Assembly (NCBI RefSeq): GCF_002224265.1
Contig: NZ_CP012881.1
Coordinates: 1,922,001 to 1,986,000 of the forward strand
DNA: 64,000 nt
Origin: Vibrio vulnificus NBRC 15645 = ATCC 27562
GTDB taxonomy: Bacteria; Pseudomonadota; Gammaproteobacteria; Enterobacterales; Vibrionaceae
Direction of reading: 5' to 3'
The notes beneath the pieces are model-generated. The model did no database searches. It had not been told where the DNA came from and saw only the letters and a list, made by a program, of their open reading frames with translations. Position numbers and translations under genes: made by a program. Positions 1 through 11,000 of this stretch are shown piece by piece. How positions within the stretch are numbered: position 1 is the stretch's first letter; each line of letters starts with the position of its first letter.

Positions 1-3000
1 GCTTCCGGAACACCTTTAGTACTTACTCAACTGCAAAGTTCACATCAACCTAATCTTTGGGCCACAACGGCAGTTAGAAATGTGACTTTTCGGGATTTTG
101 ATGTGGCTTTAGAGATAGGCCAGCAAGCCATTAAACCCTCCTCGCCACAGAAAGTGGGATATTTTGCGGCAGTCCCACAAACGGGTTTAACAACGGAGGG
201 GCAAAAATATGAAATAGCGTTGCCTTCGGGATTATATGGGCAATCTAATGGCAATAATACTGAAGAGTACTTGCAATGGTCATGTAGTAATAATTACCTT
301 AATTTTTCGGATTCATTTGATAAATATGGTGTTATCGTCAACAAACAAACGCGAAACGGTGGAGATGGTGGCTGGCTTAGGTTGTGTGATTTAAGTAAGA
401 AGGATAGTTTTAGTTTTGTATTTGATGAGGATAAGGGCAGCCGTCGACACGGTGAAAAAGAAAAGGTAGGTTTTTTTGCTTTTGAATTAGAGCACGATTT
501 TTCGTTGGATATTTGTCCTTATGTTCCATCTGTAGCGCAGTCGAATGCGTATCACAATGGTGCTCTATACGATGGTGGGCTAGAGTTTACCAATGGTACT
601 GGCAATATTGCAGTGATACCAGAGAACGATTTGGCTCTTTCATTCGCCTTTAATACTGCGGATATTGCTCAATGTGTTTATCCTAATGGTCAACGTTCTT
701 GTTTGGTTGATAGTGCATTAGTTTATGATCATTTCCCTATCAATCTTAACTCGTATGATACAAGTGGAAGATCCAATATTAGCTGCAGTTCTAGTTCATG
801 TCTGCCGTTAAATGCTGGTATTTATAATAATGTCAACATAAATAAAGATGCGACATTGGTGCTTAATGGTGGTGTGTATTATTTCAACCAGTTGAACTTT
901 AGCGATGATGGTGGGCAGATTACTATAAATGGACCTGTTGAAATTCATTACAAATCTATCCTGCTGCAAAAAAATAATATAAAAGTAAACCAAAGGGGTA
1001 ACCCAAATAATTTATTAATGATTGGACATGGTCAAAATGCTTTCGTAGAGATAGGTGGAGATAACCTTGAATTTTATGGGTATTGGTATGTCGATTATTT
1101 GGCCACCAATAAAGGTGGATTCGATATCTCTGGGGATAACAATAAACTGTATGGCGGTGTTACGGCTTACAGTCTTCGAATGAGTGGATGGACGAACATC
1201 TTAAATGGCCAAGTTCCCAGTTCCTGTGACAATCCGCCTCAAGACAATTACACCCTAGAACTCGTGCGAAGTAGTGGTATTGCCTTGACCTGCGAAACCC
1301 TAACGCCGACGGTGCGTGTGCTTAACCATGGCGTGTTAGCCACCAATTTCACTGGTTCAGTGACGGTACTTGTTGATGGTGTTGCTCAGCAATTAACACC
1401 AGTGAATGGCGTTTTATCACAAACACTGACACTAAGTACAACTCAAACGAAAACGGTGGCGGTTGAAGCTTATATCAATGGCGATCAAGCAAACTCCACA
1501 GTCACGGGACAATATGAGTTTGTCCCCTTCAAATTTGCCATTGATGACCAGTATGTTGTCGCGAGTAAGCCTCAATCTGTTGAAGCCCAAGTCATGGCGT
1601 GTGACTCAGGAAACGTGGTTGATATTGGCTACAATGGTACGCCCGTTATCACATCAACATTGACCCAGCCATTAGGCGGTATGGGCGTACTGACTTATTC
1701 TCCAGTATTTGCTTCTGGTACTAGTACGAGCGATTTGACCTTCACTGATTCTGGAGTTGTGCAAGTGCAGTTGGAAGATGGAAGCTTTGATTGTACTGGA
1801 GTGCAAGGTTGCCCTATCGAAGGTTCAAGTACATTAAAAGGCCAGTTCGTTGTGAACTCACGCCCGTGGACGTTTGCTATCTGCAACGCTGACGCTCCCG
1901 TGTTGCCCATGGATGGTACTTCATCCTCGGGGACTAAATTCAAACTTGCCTCTGAGCGATTTAACCTTCACGTAAAACCGATTGTTTGGCAGAGCGGTGG
2001 TGCTGTCTCAGGAGAGATTGAAACCAGCGGCTACTGTAATGCAGCGATTACCCAAAACTTTTTTGACATAAATGCGCCCAGTGCGGTTGTAGCGATGAAC
2101 AGTGCCTTGCACTCCCCTTCGGGAGGAAGCACAAGTGTGTTACTTCAAGGAGACAATGGGTTAAGCAAAGTACACAGCAGTGGCAGCGGTAGTGGTACAA
2201 ATCAATACTATGATTTTACTCAGCTCTATTGGGATGAAGTGGGCAGCTTGAAAGTCATGGCGGATGCGCAGGCTAATTATCTGGGAATGGACATTAACTT
2301 GGGCTACCGCAATATTGGCCGATTTGTGCCTGAAAAATTGGTGTTAGCGAGCAATAGTTGGACGTATGCGACCGGGCATTCGGGATTCGCGTACATGAAC
2401 CAACCCATTGACCATGCTTTTAGTGTTGAGGCACAAAATGCCTCAGATCAAGTGACACAGAATTATGGCTTGTTCGATTCAGCGTATGTTTCAACCGTCT
2501 CTTATTTCAATGTTGATAACGCACACAAAGAAATCGTTGATCGGGTGAAAGATTACTCGACGTTAACTTGGCAACAACCTGCTTGGTCTTTAGGGGCGCT
2601 CAATGTCACCTTGACGCAGTATGAGTTTGCAAAGAAAGCCATTGCGCCTTCACCTTACACGACTCAAGTCGATGGGCCATATACTCAAGGTTTTGGCTTG
2701 TGGACCAGTACGGTGGTGGATGGCGTTGATTTCGAGAATAAAGAGTTGGAAGTGCATGATGGTGGCGCCATCGTCAAATCGGGCAAAACATTTTCTGAGC
2801 AGCCAGATTTCCGCTATGGACGCATGCGCTTGCAAGACGTGGGTGGCTTTACTGGCAATCAAATTGAAGTGCCGTTAAGTGCGGAATATTGGAATGGCAG
2901 CCAGTTTGTGACCAATGGGGACGATTCTGGCAGTGACTTCGATGGTAGTCAGTTCTGTCGTCAGCTGATTTGGCATAGCCAACCGCAAGCCAGCAGTAAT

Positions 3001-3315
3001 GCTTCGCTCAGTGGCAGCGACACCGTCTCGGCTGGCCGCTCGGATCAACTGTCTGCTCGCCAGTCGACAACGGACATTAATAATCAAATCCGTGAGCAAG
3101 TGCGCTTTTGGCTGCGCGTCAGCGATACCAACTTACAAAAAGTCGCTACCACCGATAACGATATTCAGTGCAATGGCAGCGGTGCTCGCCCGTGGCTTCG
3201 TTTCAATTGGCGCAATTTAGGCGATGAAGACCCTAACGCTGTCGTCACCTTTGGAATTAACCGTGGAAACGATCGGGTTATTTACAAAGGTGAATCTGGC
3301 TTAACGGGCCAATAA
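1..3315 (+). CDS. mshQ: MSHA biogenesis protein MshQ (5' end outside window)
   Basis: The reading frame is open from base 1, so the gene starts upstream; the GTG at 82 is internal. About 1,100 residues are visible. Residues near window positions 830-1200 form a glycine- and asparagine-rich stretch that looks like a beta-helix. From about position 1260 to the stop lies the long Cys-containing region typical of the MshQ/DUF6701 C-terminus, with paired cysteines in several places. MshQ is the large, presumably exported protein encoded last in the mannose-sensitive haemagglutinin type IV pilus locus; its exact role is not established. The mreB gene directly downstream is the usual Vibrio neighbour, which supports the call. 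The first third is clearly richer in A+T than the rest, suggesting mosaic exchange. Confidence 0.82.
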   Translation, partial: ASGTPLVLTQLQSSHQPNLWATTAVRNVTFRDFDVALEIGQQAIKPSSPQKVGYFAAVPQTGLTTEGQKYEIALPSGLYGQSNGNNTEEYLQWSCSNNYLNFSDSFDKYGVIVNKQTRNGGDGGWLRLCDLSKKDSFSFVFDEDKGSRRHGEKEKVGFFAFELEHDFSLDICPYVPSVAQSNAYHNGALYDGGLEFTNGTGNIAVIPENDLALSFAFNTADIAQCVYPNGQRSCLVDSALVYDHFPINLNSYDTSGRSNISCSSSSCLPLNAGIYNNVNINKDATLVLNGGVYYFNQLNFSDDGGQITINGPVEIHYKSILLQKNNIKVNQRGNPNNLLMIGHGQNAFVEIGGDNLEFYGYWYVDYLATNKGGFDISGDNNKLYGGVTAYSLRMSGWTNILNGQVPSSCDNPPQDNYTLELVRSSGIALTCETLTPTVRVLNHGVLATNFTGSVTVLVDGVAQQLTPVNGVLSQTLTLSTTQTKTVAVEAYINGDQANSTVTGQYEFVPFKFAIDDQYVVASKPQSVEAQVMACDSGNVVDIGYNGTPVITSTLTQPLGGMGVLTYSPVFASGTSTSDLTFTDSGVVQVQLEDGSFDCTGVQGCPIEGSSTLKGQFVVNSRPWTFAICNADAPVLPMDGTSSSGTKFKLASERFNLHVKPIVWQSGGAVSGEIETSGYCNAAITQNFFDINAPSAVVAMNSALHSPSGGSTSVLLQGDNGLSKVHSSGSGSGTNQYYDFTQLYWDEVGSLKVMADAQANYLGMDINLGYRNIGRFVPEKLVLASNSWTYATGHSGFAYMNQPIDHAFSVEAQNASDQVTQNYGLFDSAYVSTVSYFNVDNAHKEIVDRVKDYSTLTWQQPAWSLGALNVTLTQYEFAKKAIAPSPYTTQVDGPYTQGFGLWTSTVVDGVDFENKELEVHDGGAIVKSGKTFSEQPDFRYGRMRLQDVGGFTGNQIEVPLSAEYWNGSQFVTNGDDSGSDFDGSQFCRQLIWHSQPQASSNASLSGSDTVSAGRSDQLSARQSTTDINNQIREQVRFWLRVSDTNLQKVATTDNDIQCNGSGARPWLRFNWRNLGDEDPNAVVTFGINRGNDRVIYKGESGLTGQ

Positions 3316-3360
3316 ATAATGTGGATTTTTTGCGCTAAGTAAGGAATCTGTCAGAAATTG

Positions 3361-3415
3361 GGGCTTTGAGCCCATGTTTATACTCCAATGCCTTGCTGTC
3401 ACAGCAAGGCGTTGG
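3361..3415 (+). terminator. Two hairpins between mshQ and mreB
   Basis: A small hairpin (GGGCT/AGCCC, 3361-3373) is followed by a 14-bp stem with a 3-nt loop (3385-3398 pairing with 3402-3415, one G-T wobble). No T-run follows the second stem, so it may be an RNA-processing or stability element or a weak terminator rather than a strong intrinsic terminator. Confidence 0.45.
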
Positions 3416-3458
3416 TACATTTAGGACAATTTTTATCTTCTATTTTCTTGCAGGATGA

Positions 3459-4511
<1,053 letters not shown>

Positions 4512-4518
4512 CGGTGAT

Positions 4519-4542
4519 GGTTAAGCGCCATGGCGTTTAACC
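4519..4542 (+). promoter_or_regulatory. Hairpin between mreB and mreC
   Basis: A 24-bp near-perfect palindrome (GGTTAA..CGCC / GGCG..TTAACC) lies in the mreB-mreC gap. It has no T-run. It may protect or process the mRNA so that MreB is made in excess over MreC and MreD, as their stoichiometry requires; that role is inferred. Confidence 0.4.
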
Positions 4543-4567
4543 TTCAAACCTAAGGTTCTAAAACAAA

Positions 4568-5458
4568 ATGAAGCCAATTTTTGGTAGAGGTCCTTCTCTA
4601 CAATTGCGTCTTTTTTTTGCTGTCATTACATCAGCCAGCCTTATGCTGGCTGATGGTCGCTTAGATGCTTTCTCTGGTGTTCGATATTTCCTCAATAGTT
4701 TAGTCGCACCGATCCAATATACTGCTAACTTACCACGCAGCATGTTTGACGGTGTCTATGAGCGTTTTAGTACCCGTCAGTCTCTGCTTGAGGGGAATCA
4801 AAATCTCAAGCGAGAAGTATTGAGACTGAGAAGTGATCTTCTGCTACTGGAACAGTACAAAGAAGAAAACCAGCGCCTGCGTAAGCTTCTTGGCTCTTCG
4901 TTTGTGCGTGATGAAAAGAAAATGGTCGCCGAAGTGATGGCGGTCGACACCTCTCCTTATCGTCATCAAGTGGTGATCGATAAAGGTGGCATCGATGGTG
5001 TCTACATCGGTCAACCGGTGATCAACGAAAAAGGTATTGTTGGTCAGATCACCTTCGTTGCGGCACACAATAGCCGAGTATTGCTGTTGAGCGATGCGAA
5101 GAATGCGATTCCAGTGCAAGTTGTGCGCAATGATATTCGTGTGATCGCTTCTGGCAATGGCAGCATTGATGAGATCCAGTTAGAGCATATCCCAACCAGC
5201 ACCGATGTTCAGGTCGATGATCTATTGGTGACATCTGGCCTTGGGGGCGTTTATCCAGAGGGTTACCCCGTGGCTTACGTTACCTCCGTTGAGCATGACA
5301 CTCGCCGAGAGTTTGCGGCAATAAAAGCCAAGCCTGTGGTGGAGTTTGATCGCTTACGTTACCTATTGCTGGTTTGGCCAAATGAAGATCGCCAACATAA
5401 AGTGCTGAATGCCAACGTAGAAGAAGAAGCGACGCAAGAGGTGAAAGATGGCGAATAG
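4568..5458 (+). CDS. mreC: Rod-shape-determining protein MreC
   Basis: Inner-membrane anchored scaffold of the elongation machinery, linking MreB to periplasmic wall synthases. It has a positively charged N-terminus, one membrane segment at about residues 12-30, a coiled coil rich in Leu, Glu and Arg at about 70-105 (region LKREVLRLRSDLLLLEQ), then the beta-rich MreC domain with the VIDKGGIDGVYIGQPV stretch. The 296-residue length fits, although the acidic C-terminal tail (EEEATQEVKDGE) is variable in the family. Its stop overlaps the mreD start by 11 nt, indicating translational coupling. Confidence 0.97.
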   Translation: MKPIFGRGPSLQLRLFFAVITSASLMLADGRLDAFSGVRYFLNSLVAPIQYTANLPRSMFDGVYERFSTRQSLLEGNQNLKREVLRLRSDLLLLEQYKEENQRLRKLLGSSFVRDEKKMVAEVMAVDTSPYRHQVVIDKGGIDGVYIGQPVINEKGIVGQITFVAAHNSRVLLLSDAKNAIPVQVVRNDIRVIASGNGSIDEIQLEHIPTSTDVQVDDLLVTSGLGGVYPEGYPVAYVTSVEHDTRREFAAIKAKPVVEFDRLRYLLLVWPNEDRQHKVLNANVEEEATQEVKDGE

Positions 5459-5936
5459 CGTATTGCGTAGCAAGATGGTCATTGGGGTCAGCTTTTTTAT
5501 TGCACTGGTGCTGCAAACCATTCCTTGGCCGGGGGCATTAGATCTTTTCCGACCGGCTTGGCTACTTTTGGTAACCTGTTACTGGGTACTGGCACTGCCG
5601 CATCGTGTTAACGTTGGCAGTGCGTTAGTGCTTGGTCTTTTGTGGGACCTCCTGATTGGCTCGACATTAGGCATTCGAGGCATGATGCTGTCGATCGTCG
5701 TGTATTTGGTCGCGTTGAATTTCCTTGTTATTCGCAACATGGCATTGTGGCAGCAAGCCTTGCTTATCGCCTTCTTAAGCGTGTTGCTAGAAGTATTCAT
5801 ATTCTGTGGTGAATATTTGATCCAGGACGTAGTATTCAACCCATTATCGCTATGGACCGCAGTAATTAACTGTATACTTTGGCCATGGGTGTTTTTACTG
5901 TTACGGCGCGTTCGTCGTCACTGGCATGTAAGGTAA
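5448..5936 (+). CDS. mreD: Rod-shape-determining protein MreD
   Basis: Small polytopic membrane protein of the elongasome. It is 162 residues long, mostly hydrophobic, with about five predicted membrane segments and the family-typical RPAWLLLVTCYW and LLWDLLIGSTLGIRG stretches. The ATG lies inside the end of mreC (11-nt overlap) and the stop is 4 nt before maf, so mreC, mreD and maf are very probably one transcript. Confidence 0.95.
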   Translation: MANSVLRSKMVIGVSFFIALVLQTIPWPGALDLFRPAWLLLVTCYWVLALPHRVNVGSALVLGLLWDLLIGSTLGIRGMMLSIVVYLVALNFLVIRNMALWQQALLIAFLSVLLEVFIFCGEYLIQDVVFNPLSLWTAVINCILWPWVFLLLRRVRRHWHVR

Positions 5937-5940
5937 GACG

Positions 5941-6501
5941 ATGCACAAGCTGGTTTTAGCCTCAGGCTCACCAAGGCGTAAAGAGTTATTGGCGCAACTT
6001 GGTTATACGTTTGATGCCGTGTTACCGGATATCGAAGAATGCAAGGCGGAACAAGAGACGGCCGCTGAGTACGTTTTGCGCTTGTCGCAACAAAAAGCAC
6101 AAGCAGGGTTGGCTTTAGTGTCAGAGTCCTCCATCGTGGTGGGCTCCGATACTGTTGTGGTGTGTGATGGCCAAGTCTTAGAAAAACCACACCATTTTGC
6201 TGATGCTCAGCGAATGCTCACGCAACTTTCAGATCGTCGTCATCAAGTGATGACGGCGGTGACTGTCGTAAGTGCAGAAAAACAACACTCTGTCGTCGTA
6301 ACGACAGAGGTGTGGTTCAAGAAACTGACTCAAGAAGAAATCGAACATTATTGGCAGTCAGGTGAACCATGCGATAAAGCAGGCAGTTATGGAATTCAAG
6401 GTTTGGGTGGACGTTTTGTTACCCGTATTGAGGGCAGCTATTCCGCTGTCGTAGGACTCCCTTTGTATGAAACAGACCAACTGCTGCACGAATTCATATA
6501 A
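5941..6501 (+). CDS. maf: Maf-family nucleoside triphosphate pyrophosphatase (YhdE type)
   Basis: House-cleaning enzyme that hydrolyses dTTP/UTP or modified nucleotides to the monophosphate. The Maf signature ASGSPRRKELL is at residues 7-17, the metal-binding acid lies in the GSDTVV stretch, and the late SYGIQGLGG motif is present. Length 186 is close to the family norm (about 190). It follows mreD by 4 nt and precedes rng, the same order as yhdE in E. coli. The assignment to the dTTP/UTP branch rests on this synteny. Confidence 0.95.
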   Translation: MHKLVLASGSPRRKELLAQLGYTFDAVLPDIEECKAEQETAAEYVLRLSQQKAQAGLALVSESSIVVGSDTVVVCDGQVLEKPHHFADAQRMLTQLSDRRHQVMTAVTVVSAEKQHSVVVTTEVWFKKLTQEEIEHYWQSGEPCDKAGSYGIQGLGGRFVTRIEGSYSAVVGLPLYETDQLLHEFI

Positions 6502-6523
6502 TTTCAAACATTGAGGTGTGCAC

Positions 6524-7993
6524 ATGAGTGCAGAGTTGCTGCTAAACGTGACCCCGAGTGAAACTCGCGTGGCCATGATTGAGGGTGGGGTACTCCAAGA
6601 AGTCCATATTGAACGTGAAGCCCGTCGTGGCATTGTCGGAAACATCTACAAAGGCAAAGTGAGCCGAGTCTTACCAGGTATGCAAGCGGCTTTCGTTGAT
6701 ATCGGTTTGGATAAAGCCGCCTTCCTCCACGCGTCTGATATTGTTCCTCATACCGAATGCGTTGCTGAAAATGAAAAGCAGCAATTCCAAGTGCGTGATA
6801 TTTCTGAACTGGTACGTCAAGGGCAAGACATTGTCGTGCAAGTAGTGAAAGATCCGTTGGGCACCAAAGGGGCTCGCCTCACCACTGACATTACGCTGCC
6901 TTCTCGTTATCTCGTCTTTATGCCAGGAGCTAGCCACGTTGGTGTTTCACAGCGTATTGAAAGTGAATCGGAGCGCGAACGTCTTAAGAAAATCGTTAGC
7001 CATTACTGTGATGAACATGGTGGCTTTATTATCCGCACGGCGGCGGAAGGCGCCGATGGCAAAGAGTTGTCACAAGATGCGGCATTTTTGAAACGCCTGT
7101 GGCTCAAAGTGATGGAGCGTCGTAGCAAATACAAAACCCGTTCAACGTTGTACGGTGAGTTGGGGTTAGCGCAACGTATCCTTCGCGACTTTGTCGGAAC
7201 CGAGCTGGATAAGATTTTGGTCGACTCTCGTCTAGAATTTGAAAACTTGAAAGAATTCACGTCAGAATACGTTCCTGAATTGACGGATAAGCTCGAGCTT
7301 TACGAAGGGGATAAACCGATTTTCGACATGTACGATACGGAGAACGAGATTCAACGTTCTTTGGAGCGTAAAGTGGAGCTGAAATCGGGTGGGTATCTGA
7401 TCATTGATCAAACCGAAGCGATGACCACAGTGGACATCAATACCGGGGCATTTGTTGGCCGCCGTAATCTTGAAGAAACGATTTTCAACACCAACATCGA
7501 AGCGACGCAAGCCATTGCACGTCAACTGCGTTTACGTAACTTAGGCGGCATTATCATTATCGATTTCATTGATATGTCGTCAGAGGAGCATCGTAAGCGA
7601 GTGCTTACCTCGTTAGAAAATGCCTTAAGCAAAGATCGAGTCAAAACCAACATCAATGGCTTTACTCAGCTTGGTCTGGTGGAAATGACCCGTAAGCGCA
7701 CACGCGAAAGCATTGAGCACATTCTCTGTTCAAGTTGTCCAACGTGTGAAGGGCGCGGCAGTGTGAAGACGGTAGAAACCGTATGTTATGAAATTCTGCG
7801 TGAAATCACCCGAGTCAACCGAGCTTACGATGCGGACAAGTTTGTCGTGTACGCCTCGCCAGCGGTGGCAGACGCTTTGCATGGTGATGAGTCCCATGCT
7901 TTGGCAGAGTTGGAAGTCTTTATTGGTAAGCAAGTACGCATTCAAGCCGAGCCTTTGTATATCCAAGAGCAGTTTGATGTCGTGATGATGTAA
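6524..7993 (+). CDS. rng: Ribonuclease G
   Basis: Endoribonuclease of the RNase E/G family; processes the 5' end of 16S rRNA and degrades some mRNAs. The ATG at 6524 is preferred over an in-frame GTG at 6518 because the GAGG at 6513-6516 is spaced 7 nt from it; this gives 489 residues, the same as the E. coli enzyme. Visible are the N-terminal S1-like domain (GNIYKGKVSRVLPGMQAAFVD), the DNase-I-like catalytic core with the Mg-binding aspartates around IIIIDFIDM, and the zinc-link motif CPTCEGRG. It lacks the long C-terminal scaffold region of RNase E. Confidence 0.97.
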   Translation: MSAELLLNVTPSETRVAMIEGGVLQEVHIEREARRGIVGNIYKGKVSRVLPGMQAAFVDIGLDKAAFLHASDIVPHTECVAENEKQQFQVRDISELVRQGQDIVVQVVKDPLGTKGARLTTDITLPSRYLVFMPGASHVGVSQRIESESERERLKKIVSHYCDEHGGFIIRTAAEGADGKELSQDAAFLKRLWLKVMERRSKYKTRSTLYGELGLAQRILRDFVGTELDKILVDSRLEFENLKEFTSEYVPELTDKLELYEGDKPIFDMYDTENEIQRSLERKVELKSGGYLIIDQTEAMTTVDINTGAFVGRRNLEETIFNTNIEATQAIARQLRLRNLGGIIIIDFIDMSSEEHRKRVLTSLENALSKDRVKTNINGFTQLGLVEMTRKRTRESIEHILCSSCPTCEGRGSVKTVETVCYEILREITRVNRAYDADKFVVYASPAVADALHGDESHALAELEVFIGKQVRIQAEPLYIQEQFDVVMM

Positions 7994-8003
7994 TGGATAG
8001 TTT

Positions 8004-11000
8004 GTGATTTCTGGTTTTACCCTATTTTGGCGAGCGGTGTTGTGGTTATTAGTGACCCTCTTGTTGCTGCTCGCCATCTTGGTCACTGGGCTGCGCATTG
8101 CGTTGCCGCAGATGAACCAATTTCAAGATGAAATCAAAACCTGGGTCAAGCAAGGCACCGGGTTGGATGTCTCTATTTCCAGTGTTTCGGGTTCTTGGCG
8201 TAACAGCCACCCTTCGGTCGCTCTTCAGGGCTTTGAAGCTTTCTTATCTGGAGAGAAAAAGGTCAATATTTCCGTTGATGAAGTGCATATTGAGTTTGAC
8301 CTACTGGAATCCATTCTGCGTCTGCAACCTGTAGTCGCCAATCTCAATATGAGTGGTTTGGCGCTCGATATTCGCTCGATAGAGCTTGTCGCCGCGGAAG
8401 GTCCTCCTACTCGAGAAGCCTCTTCTGAATCGCAAGAATCGTCTAACTTAATCAAGCAATTGGATAATCTTTTGCTGCGTCAGTTGGAAGAGTTCTCCGT
8501 CACGCAATCTAAAATCTGGTACCAATCGGTGTCGGGCGAAAACCGCCGTCTTGATATTGACCGCTTACGCTGGCGCAATCAAGGTTCGCACCATTTAGCA
8601 GAAGGCGTGGTGAGTGTCGCGGGTACCAATCTTAATGCACTATTAGTGAGCGCTAACTTTGTTGACCACGGCTCTTTGTTAGATGTCAGCGGAGAGTTTT
8701 ACGTCAATGCGGAAGAAATTGCGATCAGACAATGGCTCACTCGCTATGTGAAGAAAGAGACGGGGATTGATTCAGGCAAGATCAGTTTGAAATCTTGGTT
8801 GACGTTACAACATTCTCAGCCACGCTATGCGTTTGTCGAATTGCTGCCATCTGAGTTGAGTTGGACGGAAAACGGCCAGCATGAGCTCACTCTGGAGTCT
8901 GGTATTTTAAAACTCTCTCCCGACGGTGAAGGCTGGAAGGTGAGTGGTCATTCACTGACGCTCCGTACTGATGAGATTGAATGGCCTCAATTGGACATTG
9001 CTTTTGATTGGCAACCACAAGGATGGAAGCTCAATTTATCCCAATTGAGCCTTGAAGCGCTGCTGCCAATGGCCAAGTTGTTACCCGACTCTGATCAAAC
9101 CACCCAAACACTGCAAAAACTGCAGCCAAGTGGTACGGTGGAAGATATCCGTGTGGCCATGTCAGGCAGTGATCTCGATTCGTTACGTTATTCTGCAGAA
9201 CTAGACAGTTTGGCAATGCAGCAGTGGGATCTGCTACCGGGCTTTCATCATGTCAGTGGGAGGCTGTTTGGTGACGTGAAACAAGCCAAAGCGTCGATAT
9301 CGGTGATTGATGATGTTTTCCCATATGGCGAGGTATTCCAAGCCCCACTTAATATCAAGCAAGGACAAGTGGATATTGTTTGGCAAAACGATCAAAACGG
9401 TTGGCGTTTATGGGCCGACAAAGTCACAGCAGCAACACCAGATCTTCAGGTGTTGGGGGCGTTTCGTCTTGATTTTCCAAAAGATAAAAGCCCATTTTTG
9501 TCTTTCTATGCCGAAGCTGATGCCTATAACGTCGGTGAAACGTGGCGCTATTTACCCACGTTAGCGTTAGGACGGGAGCTAACGGATTACCTTTCTACGG
9601 CCATTCAAGGCGGCAAGGTCAATACCGCGAAGTTACTTTGGTATGGTGAACTGGCGGATTTCCCATACGCCAACAATGACGGCATGTTCCAAGCTTGGGT
9701 GGGCTTAAAGCAAGGCAAATTTAGCTTTGATACCGCTTGGCCACCCATCACCGATTTGCAACTGGATCTGCTATTCCAAAATGATGCCATGTATTTGGAT
9801 TCCAAATCCGCCACGCTAAAAGATGTCAAAGCGAGTCGAATTACTGGCCGTATTCCTGAACTAGCGGAAGGTGGACATATTGAGATTGAAGCGAAAGCGA
9901 CCGCAGCAGGTAATGCAGTGCGTGACTACATGACCGCCACGCCATTGGTCGATTCGGTTGGCGCGGCGTTAACGGCTTTGCAAGTTCGTGGCCCAGTGAA
10001 GTCAGAGTTTCAGCTCAATATTCCGTTTACCAGTGACAAAGAGCCGCGAGCGTGGGGATATGCGGAGTTAAAGGGCAACCGAGTTGACATTGATGCACCA
10101 CCCATGACGTTGGAAAAAGTCTCGGGAAGGATTGAATTTGATAATGATGTGGTGAAAGCGTCTGGGCTTTCTGCTCGTTTGTTAAAGCAGCCTATTGCCA
10201 TCGATTTTGCTGGAGAAAGTGCAGATTACGGCTATAGCGTGGTGATCAACACCTTGGCGGATTGGGATGTAAAACCGTTGGTGCCTTACGTGGGTGAGCA
10301 ATGGCTGGGCCGACTTTCTGGTCACGCGCCTTGGAGTATGGATATCGATCTGCAATTAAACGATGTTGGCTTTACCTACCAAGTCGATCTCAATGCCAAG
10401 TTGAACAGCGTTGCGAGCCGATACCCCTATCCACTGAATAAGAATGTTGGTGAAGCGTGGCAAGCTCGCATGCAGGCATCGGGCAATCAAGAGTCGATCA
10501 CTGCACGTTTGCAAATGCCCAATGCCAAGTACCAAACGGAAATTGATATTACGGGCAAAGTGCCCGTATTGAGTGCAACCAATCTGGTGCTGGGCAGTGG
10601 TGGCTTCAAAATTAGCCCAGTGGTGGGCCACCATGCCTTGATTCGTACCGAATACTTTGACCTCGACCAATGGCTGAGTGTGTTGAGTCAACCGCCAAAA
10701 GGCGCGACATCGAAACTGGCACAAATGGATACGCCAGAGATTCCATTGCCAACACGCATCAAAGTCGAAACGCCAACCTTAATGCTCAGTGGCATCGAGT
10801 TTAATGATGTGGATTTCTCGGCACGGAAGAAAAATCTCAATTGGCAGTTCAACCTTAAAAGCCAAGAAGCCGTAGGACAGGCGAACTACCTTGAACCTTA
10901 CGACTTAGCGGTATCATTAGAGCGTTTGCATCTTTATGTGCCAGGGTTGGATGAGAAAAAAGCACAGGGTGAGTCCTTGCTTACCGCGGAGAGTCCGGAA

